This document shows positions 1-6,970 of a stretch of 20,448 nt of DNA, piece after piece. Source of the DNA: Anaerolineae bacterium (GTDB lineage: Bacteria > Chloroflexota > Anaerolineae > B4-G1 > DUEL01); NCBI GenBank assembly GCA_016926575.1, contig JAFGOJ010000378.1:1-20448 (forward strand). The letters run 5' to 3'. The translations under genes were made by a program, and so were the position numbers. The first letter of the stretch is position 1; each line of letters begins with the position of its first letter. The notes under the pieces are model-generated. The model did not search any database. It was not told the DNA's origin and saw only the letters and a list, made by a program, of their open reading frames with translations.

Positions 1-85
1 GGGCGGAGCCCCTGCAAGGCATTGTTAACCGAGGGCGGCGGGTTTGAAACCCGCCCTACAAAACCTTGGGCTATTTTCGAAGTAG
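1..85 (+). repeat. Dispersed palindromic repeat, left copy
   Basis: This non-coding stretch matches the reverse complement of 20346-20431 almost base for base, with one single-base indel and a few substitutions. It contains a strong palindrome, GGGCGGGTTTGAAACCCGCC-like, at about 33-56. Its left end is half of a second palindrome (GCAGGGGCGGAGCCCCTGC) that is complete only in the right copy, so the element probably continues beyond base 1. It ends in CTATTTTCGAAGTAG. There is no coding capacity and no transposase, so it looks like a REP/MITE-type element. No gene is visible in 1-141. Confidence 0.85.
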
Positions 86-141
86 CGACGCCAAGTTAAC
101 CGCAGGTCTTCAATTATTAAAACGAATTAGTCCCTACTCCT

Positions 142-171
142 AAAAGAGCGATGATTAAATCGCTCTTTTTT
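142..171 (+). terminator. Rho-independent terminator
   Basis: An 11-bp perfect stem (AAAAGAGCGAT / ATCGCTCTTTT) encloses a 6-nt loop and runs directly into a T tract ending at 171. The A tract on the other side makes it potentially bidirectional. It would end transcription from a gene left of the window and insulates the gene at 262. Confidence 0.85.
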
Positions 172-196
172 CGTTCCCCAAATACAGCAAGAGCGA

Positions 197-225
197 TTGA
201 ATCCACTCCCCACTTCGTTTATGAT
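197..225 (+). promoter_or_regulatory. Sigma70-like promoter for the 262-654 gene
   Basis: TTGAAT (197-202) and TATGAT (220-225) are separated by 17 nt. The predicted transcript starts near 232, about 30 nt before the ATG at 262 and downstream of the terminator at 142-171. No equally good promoter is visible in the 126-nt gap before the gene at 781, so this may also be the start of the cytochrome cluster transcript. That last point is inference. Confidence 0.55.
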
Positions 226-261
226 ATATCCATCGAAATGACCACCAACAGGAGCAATCCT

Positions 262-654
262 ATGCCTAAACAACCCGTCGTCGTGCTCTTTGGAAATTCC
301 CTGCTCATGGATACGGTCGAGGCCAGCCTGGAAGACCAGAAGGAACTGGGCATCCTGCGGATGGTCACCACCATCTCCGACGTCGACGAGCGCCTGCAAG
401 CTTTGGCTCCCGATCTGATCATCTTCGACATGGACGTCAATCTGTCTGACGTCGTCATGCCACTGCTCTTCAGCCAGCCCGGCACGCCGTTCCTCGGCCT
501 CGACATCGACAGCGGCAAAGCCGTGGTGCTCTCCAGCCAGCAGCAAGCAGTGATGACCCTCAAAGACCTGACCCGCGTGATCCGCACCCAGACCGATCGG
601 CGATCCAAGGCCGTCCAACCGGTAGCGCTCCATTTCGGGAAAGGAGTGGTATGA
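262..654 (+). CDS. Small degenerate response-regulator receiver-like protein
   Basis: A 130-residue soluble protein that resembles a lone receiver (CheY-like) domain with no output domain. The strand-3 motif PDLIIFDMDVN (residues 50-60) fits the site that normally holds the phospho-accepting Asp (D56). The N-terminal acidic pair of true receivers is replaced by VVVLFGNS, and no convincing conserved Lys follows, so phosphorylation-dependent signalling is doubtful. I chose the ATG at 262 because AGGAG lies 6-7 nt upstream. The open frame runs back to 151, but that extension crosses the terminator hairpin and the promoter. It lies 126 nt upstream of the large exported protein and in the same direction, so it may regulate or be co-expressed with the cytochrome cluster. 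The fold assignment rests on pattern only, and it could be a different alpha/beta protein. Confidence 0.7.
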   Translation: MPKQPVVVLFGNSLLMDTVEASLEDQKELGILRMVTTISDVDERLQALAPDLIIFDMDVNLSDVVMPLLFSQPGTPFLGLDIDSGKAVVLSSQQQAVMTLKDLTRVIRTQTDRRSKAVQPVALHFGKGVV

Positions 655-701
655 ATTGATGCAGCATACCGTTGAGAAGGCACCGGCGGCAGAGGGGATA
701 C

Positions 702-723
702 GTCATTCCCGCAAAAGCGGGAA
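702..723. repeat. Short REP-like hairpin between genes
   Basis: TTCCCGC-AAAA-GCGGGAA forms a 7-bp stem-loop (706-723) preceded by CGTCA. It resembles the common GTCATTCCCGC...GCGGGAAT intergenic repeats of many bacteria. No T tract follows, so a terminator role is unlikely. The rest of 655-780 shows only the strong Shine-Dalgarno AAGGAGG at 766-772, which serves the next gene. Confidence 0.5.
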
Positions 724-780
724 AAGCAGGAATAACAGGCTATTTTTCGGAACAAAAACAGCTTTAAGGAGGAGTAACCA

Positions 781-3700
781 ATGAAAATCAAACGTTTATT
801 CTGTATCGTAATGTTGGTGGCGATGGCGTTGGGCCTCAGCATCACCACCTCGGCGGAGGACGGGCCGATGTTCCGGCGCAACGTCTCCAGCACGCCCGAC
901 CAGGAGACCGAGCGGGCGAACCTGATGCACATGACCTTCTACGTGCCCGCGCAGGCGGCGAACGGCACGCTGCTCACCGAGGGCATCGACTACTACGCCG
1001 CCGACAACACCACGTTGGTAGACACCCGCTACTACGCCAAACCGCTAGTGGCCGTCTACATCGACGCCCTGCCGGAGGATCACGAAGAAGAGCTGCTCAG
1101 GAGCGGCACCAGCTTCGGCGCGCACGACGCCTACGCCGCCGTCTCGCTGGATGACGGGGCCACCTGGAAGCGCACCAACCTGTCGCTCTCGGCGGACCTC
1201 TCGTCCTTCATGCTGGAGAACGGCCTTCCCTACCCCGGCGACGCGCACAACATGACCTTCGCCGTGGCCGGCGACCGTGTGCTGGTGGGCTGGATCAGCA
1301 AGTACTGCGACGGCGGTTCCCCCGCCTACACCTGGGTGGATGAGACGACCGGCGAAGCGCTCTACCCCGACATCTGGGGTGTGGCCGGTTCCCAAGGTTC
1401 CGTCGATTACACGGAACAGGGCTTCCCCGACGTCGGTGAGATACCCTTCTCTTGTGTCTGGTCTGCCCGCGGCACACTGCTGCCCCTGGACGATACGCCC
1501 GAGGACGGGCCGTACGACATCGTTTGGACGCGGGCCGAGCGGCTCACCTCCGGCCGGCGCGACGCCAATCGCCTGGAGATGGCCGGCGATTCCGCCGCCG
1601 GTTTCATGATGGTGTGGCAGGAAGACCCCGAGGGCCTGCGCCCCGGCCAGGGCCTCGGCCCCGGCGCGGGCTGGTCCGGTGCAGTGGTGAACGGCCAAAC
1701 CGATCTGTGGTACTCCTACATCTCCATCGCGGATTTCGAGAGCGTTCAGACTTCGGATGAGGATTCCACCCCGATCTCGATTCGCGAGTATATCGGCGAG
1801 ACCATGCCCAAGATCGCTGCGCCGATGGCGCTGCCCGTGCGCCTGACCGACAACGCGATGTGCAAAGCCACCGGCTCCTTCCCCTACTGCTACGTCGACT
1901 TCGACAACGTGGACGCGGACGGCAACCTGATTCTGCCGGACGAACTCCCCACCGCGCCCACCGCCGATTCCGACCTCTGCACCACGCAGGTCTCTTGGAC
2001 CACCCCCGGCGGTTCCACACTCAACCTGTGCGTGGCCGAGGACGGCCGCGTGATGCAGGGCCGCGTCGGCGCGTCGCGCCCGCGCGTCAACGTCCAGCCC
2101 TACGACTCCGACGGCGACTTCGTCTACGACAGCGCCTGGGTCATCATGGGCGCGGAGGAGTCGAAGGCCCTGGGTGAAGGGGCCGTCGATGACATGGACG
2201 GAGACGAAGAGATCGAACCCGAAGACATCGGCAAGAATATGTGGTACTACACCTTCGACATGCTCAATCCGGCGGTGGTACAGCAGGGCGGCATGCTCAA
2301 CTGGCCGGCGGTCGACCCCGAAACCGGCACCTTCTTCGAGCTGCTGACCGATGACTTCGGCAACCCGTTCTACGCGACCGAAATCTCGCGCCGCTTCTCC
2401 CACTTCTCCCAGCCCATCCACCAGATCGGCCCGGCCGGCATCTCCGCCGTGCTGATCGTCAAGCAAGGCATCCTCAACCAGGGCGGCCCGGCCGACATCT
2501 TCCTGCGCCGCCTGCAAGTTCCGGACGACGTCTGGATCGCGTGCGAAACCGACGGCGACGCCACCACTACCGAGCGCTGCCTGCCCGCCGGCTACAACCC
2601 CTACGCCTACGAGAACATGGTCTGCGACGAGTGGGCCTACACCGACGGCTCCAACCCGCGCTACCTGCAAGGGCTGTGCCTCAGCACCGGCATCAACGTC
2701 TCCGGCACCGCCATCGACGCCTGTGACAATGGATCCAGCGGCGAAACCTGCGCGGCGGCCTTCCCCTGGGACGGCGGCGTCTCGCCCTTCCCCAAGGTCA
2801 CCCAATGGTCGCAGACTGTGGACAACCTGGACGACGAATCGTGGGAGAACCCCTACGACGTGGCCAAGGGTCACCGCGGCTTCATCGACGGCGACTTCAT
2901 TATGATGATGTACGCCTGGTCGCCCAACTGGCAGGCCAACTCCGTCGGCAACGACCACTACAACTTGTACGCCCGGCGCTCCTTCGACGGCGGCGAGACG
3001 TGGACCACCACCCCGGCCGAGCTGGGCGGTGACGGCACGACCACCTGCGAAAATTACAAAGGCGCAGATGGTGTCATCACCACCGTGTGCACCGATTACG
3101 CTGCCGGCACCTTCGAGCAGGCGCGCAACCTGTCGCAGCTCATCGGCAACCGCGAGACGATTCTCGACCCGCGCTACACGCCCACCGGCGGCATCAAGAT
3201 GCTGCCCATCACCGATGCTCTGGGCGTCGGCAGTCAAGAAGAACTGCCCTACGAGGATGACGACGAGCGCGACCCGTCCATCTTCTTCATCGTCTACGAG
3301 ACCGGCGACAACACCACCGTAGAGGTCGGCGAAGCTACCCCGCTCGACCTCTTCTACAGCCGCGCCACGAACTGGGGCGACGACTACGACCTGGTCGAAT
3401 ACTACAACGCCAGCACCGGCGAAACGGTCCTTGGCTTCGACTGGCTCGAACACGACGCGGAAGACCTCTCTGGCGAGGCGGCCAATACCTGCAACCCCGG
3501 TGGCACTTTCTACTACGTGATCTGGAACCAGTGGCAGGAGGACGAAGAGGAGAACGTCTTCGACAGCGACGCCATCTTCCGCCGCCTGTTCTACAGCGAC
3601 ACCGAGGACGCGCTCCCCTCTGGAGACATCCTCTACACCAGCCGCTCCGCCGCCGGCTACAACGAAGGTATCGATCTGACCTTCGTCGGCACCGCCCGCG

Positions 3701-3933
3701 ACAACGACCACCTGGGCGAGGGCATCGTCAGCTACTTGTGGACCTCGAGCCTGGACGGCGAGCTGAGCACCGAGCGCTCCTTCTCCATCCCCGTCACCGA
3801 CCTGAGCCTTGGCTATCACACCATCACCTTCACCGCCCTGGACGGCGAGGACAACTGGACCACGGAAACGACGGTCACTCTGTGGGTGGTACAGGAACTG
3901 CACCAGATTCACTTGCCTCTGGTGATGCGGTAG
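781..3933 (+). CDS. Large exported Asp-box protein of the cytochrome cluster (choice-of-anchor O-like)
   Basis: A 1050-residue, very acidic exported protein. Residues 1-25 form a Sec signal peptide with likely cleavage after TSA. The body is beta-rich. It has sialidase-type Asp boxes at S122-W129 (SLDDGATW) and around residue 734 (SFDGGETW), and the segments NLSLSADLSSF and GLPYPGDAHN. Near the end lies an Ig/PKD-like stretch (about 965-1035), then the terminal tail IHLPLVMR. The length, these motifs and the cytochrome neighbours recall the family NCBI calls 'choice-of-anchor O'. I make that match from memory and did not search it. A strong AAGGAGG sits 8 nt before the ATG. The downstream cytochrome b begins 73 nt later, across a hairpin. 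Only two Asp boxes and no sialidase active-site set are visible, so a catalytic sialidase is unlikely. It may be a surface scaffold or binding partner for the haem proteins, which is inference. Confidence 0.8.
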   Translation: MKIKRLFCIVMLVAMALGLSITTSAEDGPMFRRNVSSTPDQETERANLMHMTFYVPAQAANGTLLTEGIDYYAADNTTLVDTRYYAKPLVAVYIDALPEDHEEELLRSGTSFGAHDAYAAVSLDDGATWKRTNLSLSADLSSFMLENGLPYPGDAHNMTFAVAGDRVLVGWISKYCDGGSPAYTWVDETTGEALYPDIWGVAGSQGSVDYTEQGFPDVGEIPFSCVWSARGTLLPLDDTPEDGPYDIVWTRAERLTSGRRDANRLEMAGDSAAGFMMVWQEDPEGLRPGQGLGPGAGWSGAVVNGQTDLWYSYISIADFESVQTSDEDSTPISIREYIGETMPKIAAPMALPVRLTDNAMCKATGSFPYCYVDFDNVDADGNLILPDELPTAPTADSDLCTTQVSWTTPGGSTLNLCVAEDGRVMQGRVGASRPRVNVQPYDSDGDFVYDSAWVIMGAEESKALGEGAVDDMDGDEEIEPEDIGKNMWYYTFDMLNPAVVQQGGMLNWPAVDPETGTFFELLTDDFGNPFYATEISRRFSHFSQPIHQIGPAGISAVLIVKQGILNQGGPADIFLRRLQVPDDVWIACETDGDATTTERCLPAGYNPYAYENMVCDEWAYTDGSNPRYLQGLCLSTGINVSGTAIDACDNGSSGETCAAAFPWDGGVSPFPKVTQWSQTVDNLDDESWENPYDVAKGHRGFIDGDFIMMMYAWSPNWQANSVGNDHYNLYARRSFDGGETWTTTPAELGGDGTTTCENYKGADGVITTVCTDYAAGTFEQARNLSQLIGNRETILDPRYTPTGGIKMLPITDALGVGSQEELPYEDDDERDPSIFFIVYETGDNTTVEVGEATPLDLFYSRATNWGDDYDLVEYYNASTGETVLGFDWLEHDAEDLSGEAANTCNPGGTFYYVIWNQWQEDEEENVFDSDAIFRRLFYSDTEDALPSGDILYTSRSAAGYNEGIDLTFVGTARDNDHLGEGIVSYLWTSSLDGELSTERSFSIPVTDLSLGYHTITFTALDGEDNWTTETTVTLWVVQELHQIHLPLVMR

Positions 3934-3950
3934 GTCACATTCTGTCTGGC

Positions 3951-3989
3951 GTGGGGTGTAGCCGGTCCCCTGGATCAGCTACACCCCAC
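3951..3989 (+). promoter_or_regulatory. Stem-loop between exported protein and cytochrome b genes
   Basis: GTGGGGTGTAGC pairs perfectly with GCTACACCCCAC (12 bp) around a 15-nt loop. It lies between the stop at 3933 and the Shine-Dalgarno GGGGAGGAG of the next gene. No T tract follows, so it is not a classic terminator. It could be an RNA-processing or stability element that sets the ratio between the two products, or a partial terminator. Confidence 0.5.
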
Positions 3990-4006
3990 CCGGGGAGGAG
4001 ACAGCG

Positions 4007-5353
4007 ATGAGATCACTACCTTTGAGAAGCTGGAAAGAACGCCTTCTATATACGCCACAGGCTGAACCGGAGACGCGCAGCCGCATCCGCGCGGTGACCG
4101 ACAGCCTGATTTTGCACGTCCACCCGGCCAAAGTGCCCGTGTCGGCGCTGCGCTTCACCTACACCTGGGCCCTGGGCGGCATCTCGGCCACCCTGGCGCT
4201 GCTCCTGCTCGTCACCGGCGTGCTGCTGATGTTCCGCTACGAGCCCACCATCGAGCGCGCCTACACCAGCATCCAACAATTGGAGACGCAGGTGGTCTTC
4301 GGCTCGCTGGTGCGTGCGATCCACCACTGGTCGGCCAACCTGCTCGTGTTGACCACCTTCCTTCACCTGCTGCGCGTCTTCCTCACCGGCGGCTACAAGA
4401 AAGGCCGCGCCGTGAATTGGCTGATCGGCATCGGGCTGATGCTGCTGGTGCTGCTGTTCAACTTCACCGGGTACTTGCTGCCGTGGGACCAACTGGCCTA
4501 CTGGGCCATCACGGTCAGCACCAGCCTGATCAGTTACGTGCCCGTGATCGGTCCAACGATCAGCCGCGTGGCGCTGGCCGGGCCGGAGGTGGGACAGGGA
4601 GCGCTCAGCAATTTCTACGCCCTCCACGTGGCCGTCCTTCCGGTGATGACGACCGCCGCGCTCGGCTACCACTTCTGGCGCGTGCGCAAGGACGGCGGCA
4701 TCTCTCGACCCGAACGCGAAGAAGGACGCGCCGAACGGGTCACCACGATGCCCCACCTGGTGCGCCGCGAGCTGGCCGTGGCCGCCGCGGTGATCGCCGC
4801 CATCGTCATCTGGGGCATGCTCCAACCCGCGCCGCTGGCGGAACTGGCCAACCCCACCCGCTCGCCTAACCCGGCCAAGGCGGCCTGGTTCTTCGTCGGC
4901 CTGCAGGAGTTGCTGCTTCACATGGACACGCTCGCTGCGATGGCCCTGATCGTGCTCGTGCTGGGTGGCATGGTCATTCTGCCGCGCTGGGACCGGCACG
5001 AGGAGAACATCGGCATCTATTTCCGCTCGCCCGCCGGGCGGCGCTCTGCGCTCCTGGGCGCACTGCTGAGCATCGACCTCGTCCCGCTCCTCGTCTTCGC
5101 CGACGAGGCCTGGATCGACCTGCCGGCGATGTTCCCGGCCTGGCCCACGCTCGTATCGAACGGCCTCATCCCGCTGGCCGGCGCTCTGATCGGCCTGGCC
5201 GCCGTCTACGCCATCCCGCGCAAGGTATTCAAAGCCAACCACAGCGAAGCGCTGGTGGGCCTGTTCTCGTTCTTGATGGCCAGTCTGGTCGTCTTGACCA
5301 TCATCGGCAACATCTTCCGTGGGCCCAACATGGCCCTGGTGCTGCCGTTTTAA
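4007..5353 (+). CDS. Cytochrome b (b6 type, fused with subunit IV-like part)
   Basis: A 448-residue integral membrane protein forming the quinol-oxidising core of a Rieske/cytochrome b complex. Helix B ligands are H106 and H120 (13 residues apart). Helix D ligands are H207 and H222 (14 apart), the spacing of plastid/cyanobacterial b6 rather than mitochondrial b. Other b6 landmarks are AIHHWSANLL, FLTGGYKKGR and GYLLPWDQLAYWA. The C-terminal half carries SPNPAKAAWFFVGLQELL (286-303), the place of the Qo-loop PxWY region, then further helices and the ending IFRGPNMALVLPF. The Cys that binds haem c-n in b6f is replaced by Ala55. A Shine-Dalgarno GGGGAGGAG lies 6-7 nt before the ATG. It is followed 25 nt later by the Rieske gene. 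Menaquinol is the likely substrate in this phylum (inference). Confidence 0.93.
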   Translation: MRSLPLRSWKERLLYTPQAEPETRSRIRAVTDSLILHVHPAKVPVSALRFTYTWALGGISATLALLLLVTGVLLMFRYEPTIERAYTSIQQLETQVVFGSLVRAIHHWSANLLVLTTFLHLLRVFLTGGYKKGRAVNWLIGIGLMLLVLLFNFTGYLLPWDQLAYWAITVSTSLISYVPVIGPTISRVALAGPEVGQGALSNFYALHVAVLPVMTTAALGYHFWRVRKDGGISRPEREEGRAERVTTMPHLVRRELAVAAAVIAAIVIWGMLQPAPLAELANPTRSPNPAKAAWFFVGLQELLLHMDTLAAMALIVLVLGGMVILPRWDRHEENIGIYFRSPAGRRSALLGALLSIDLVPLLVFADEAWIDLPAMFPAWPTLVSNGLIPLAGALIGLAAVYAIPRKVFKANHSEALVGLFSFLMASLVVLTIIGNIFRGPNMALVLPF

Positions 5354-5378
5354 TACATCACCGAATGGGGAGGACGTG

Positions 5379-5912
5379 ATGTGTGAGAATCATCGACAGG
5401 ACCGGCTGGACAAGCCGTTGCACACCGAATTGCCCGAGGGCCACACGCTCTCGCGACGCGACTTCATGAAGGTCGGTATTGGCGCTCTGGGCGCTCTGGC
5501 CGTGTTGGAACTGGGTGGCGTCAGCCTGATGTTCCTCCAGTCCCGCAGCCAGGAGGGGGAGTTTGGCGATACAATTACCGCAGGGCCGGTCGACAATTTC
5601 CCGGCCGGATCGGTGACCGAGTTTACCGATGGGCGCTTCTTCCTGCTGCGCGCCCCCGACGGCGGCTTCCTGGCCCTGCACAACCGCTGCCCGCACCTGG
5701 GCTGCACGGTGACGTGGGAACCGCACCTGGACCGTTTCCTCTGCCCCTGCCACGCCTCCACGTTCGACTTCTACGGCAATTTCGACAACCCGCCCGTCCC
5801 GCGCCCGCTGGACGCCTTCTCGGTGCGCATCCAGGACGGCGTCGTACTGGTCGATACGTTCGAGCTGCGCCGGCGCGAGAACTTCGCGCCCGAGCAGTTG
5901 ACGTACGCCTGA
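5379..5912 (+). CDS. Rieske iron-sulfur protein with Tat anchor
   Basis: A 177-residue Rieske [2Fe-2S] subunit that takes the first electron from quinol at the Qo site and passes it to a c-type haem outside the membrane. The twin-arginine motif SRRDFMK (residues 25-31) precedes one hydrophobic helix (about 32-53) that serves as anchor. Box I is CPHLGC (C104, H106, C109) and box II is CPCHAS (C122, C124, H125). By family knowledge C104/H106/C122/H125 bind the cluster and C109-C124 form the disulfide. The start is the ATG at 5379 with GGGGAGG 5 nt upstream. The frame is open further upstream, but that part overlaps the end of cytochrome b. It is complete and normal in length. The gene order cytochrome b then Rieske is the reverse of many bc1 operons. 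Confidence 0.95.
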   Translation: MCENHRQDRLDKPLHTELPEGHTLSRRDFMKVGIGALGALAVLELGGVSLMFLQSRSQEGEFGDTITAGPVDNFPAGSVTEFTDGRFFLLRAPDGGFLALHNRCPHLGCTVTWEPHLDRFLCPCHASTFDFYGNFDNPPVPRPLDAFSVRIQDGVVLVDTFELRRRENFAPEQLTYA

Positions 5913-5928
5913 TCGGAGAGGCTCTTCG

Positions 5929-5952
5929 ATGAAAAAGGAGATGCGCCGATGA
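5929..5952 (+). other. Possible 7-codon mini-ORF coupled to the next cytochrome
   Basis: ATG AAA AAG GAG ATG CGC CGA TGA encodes MKKEMRR. It has its own GGAGAGG 7 nt upstream (5915-5921), and its stop overlaps the next start as ATGA. The 10-mer GATGAAAAAG occurs at both starts, 20 bp apart, which suggests a small duplication. It may couple translation, or simply be a vestigial start. Confidence 0.3.
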
Positions 5953-6959
5953 AAAAGTACGACGTCATCAGTCTCGTTGCATTATTGGTGATCGTGGCCG
6001 CGCTGCCCGTCTACGCGCTGTGGGAACCGACCCGTATGCTCTACGCCCAACGGGAGCTGCGCGAGCAATTCCTGGCTTACGGCGCGGATATGTACATCAA
6101 CAACTGTGCCTACTGCCACGGCGCACAGGGAGAGGGCATCGGTGCGATGCCGCCGCTGAACAACCCGGCCCTGTCTCAGGCGGATCAGAACCTGCTCTAC
6201 CAGACCATCGCCCACTCGCCCCACGGCAGCGCGATGGCCGCCTGGCACATCGAAGAGGGCGGCATCCTCAACAGCTACCAGGTCGAAGGACTGGTGACGC
6301 TGATCCGCCACGCGAACTGGCAGCAGGTGGGCGCGCTGGCCGCGGCCCAGGGCTTCGCCCCACCCACCCCGGTGCAGCCGGAAGTGGCTATGGCGTCGAT
6401 GGAGGGAACCCGCGCGACCCAGGAAGCCGACCCCCACGAGTGCCGCGCCTGCCACGAGGAGCCCGCCGTCCACGCCGAACAATTCGGCCTCAACTGCTCG
6501 CGCTGTCACACGTTGGACGCCTGGCAGCCCGCGCAACTGACGCGCCACACGTTCGACCTCGGCCACGGCGCAGAGCGCACTCTCGCCTGCCAGACCTGCC
6601 ACACCACCACCTACTCCGAGCACACCTGCTACAACTGCCACGACCACACGCCCGAGGGAATGGCAGACGCCCACGCCGCTGAGGGCATTACGTCCTACGA
6701 CGACTGCGTCGCCTGCCACCCCACCGGCGAGCCGGGCGAGGGGGAACGCTTCCGGGTGCACTACACGCCGCAGGAAGAGCATACCCTGCCCGTCTCCGGA
6801 CCGTATGTGACCCACAACCAGGTCAGCAACACCCTCTTCGGCAGCAGCGCCGTATCCAGCCAGGGCACGGCGGCTCAGGCCGGCGGCTCGAATGGACAGC
6901 AGGCCAGCGGCGAACCGGCGGGCACGCCCCCCGCCCGGCATTCGCGAGTCGGCCATTAG
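5949..6959 (+). CDS. Membrane-anchored hexahaem cytochrome c: monohaem domain fused to pentahaem module
   Basis: A 336-residue protein with an N-terminal signal anchor (about residues 6-25). The first domain is class I cytochrome c: CAYCH at C53-H57 with M96 (GSAMAAW) as probable axial ligand. This occupies the c1/f position in a Rieske/cytochrome b complex. The second domain has five more CxxCH motifs, at C165, C183, C214, C227 and C253. It carries the phrases EQFGLNCSRCH, AQLTRHTFDLGHG and CHPTGEPGEG, nearly all repeated in the next gene (6971-8014). The last 45 residues are a low-complexity Ser/Gly/Gln/Pro tail without haem. AAAAAGGAG lies 8 nt before the ATG. It lies 36 nt after the Rieske gene and 11 nt before the next gene, so it is surely co-transcribed. 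The likely role is electron transfer from the Rieske protein into the multihaem chain (inference). Confidence 0.92.
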   Translation: MKKYDVISLVALLVIVAALPVYALWEPTRMLYAQRELREQFLAYGADMYINNCAYCHGAQGEGIGAMPPLNNPALSQADQNLLYQTIAHSPHGSAMAAWHIEEGGILNSYQVEGLVTLIRHANWQQVGALAAAQGFAPPTPVQPEVAMASMEGTRATQEADPHECRACHEEPAVHAEQFGLNCSRCHTLDAWQPAQLTRHTFDLGHGAERTLACQTCHTTTYSEHTCYNCHDHTPEGMADAHAAEGITSYDDCVACHPTGEPGEGERFRVHYTPQEEHTLPVSGPYVTHNQVSNTLFGSSAVSSQGTAAQAGGSNGQQASGEPAGTPPARHSRVGH

Positions 6960-6970
6960 GAGCGATGACG

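Noticed and set aside
151..261. Upstream extension of the receiver-like gene to the ATG at 151
   Set aside because: It would start inside the terminator stem and cross the candidate promoter. The ATG at 262 has a proper Shine-Dalgarno.
1045..3912. A 955-residue open frame antisense to the large exported protein
   Set aside because: It is a GC-rich shadow frame. The + strand gene has a signal peptide, a strong Shine-Dalgarno and Asp-box motifs, and the antisense product is low-complexity Val/Gly/Arg-rich.
781..3933. Catalytic sialidase
   Set aside because: Only two Asp boxes are visible, and I see no FRIP-like Arg motif or the set of catalytic residues.
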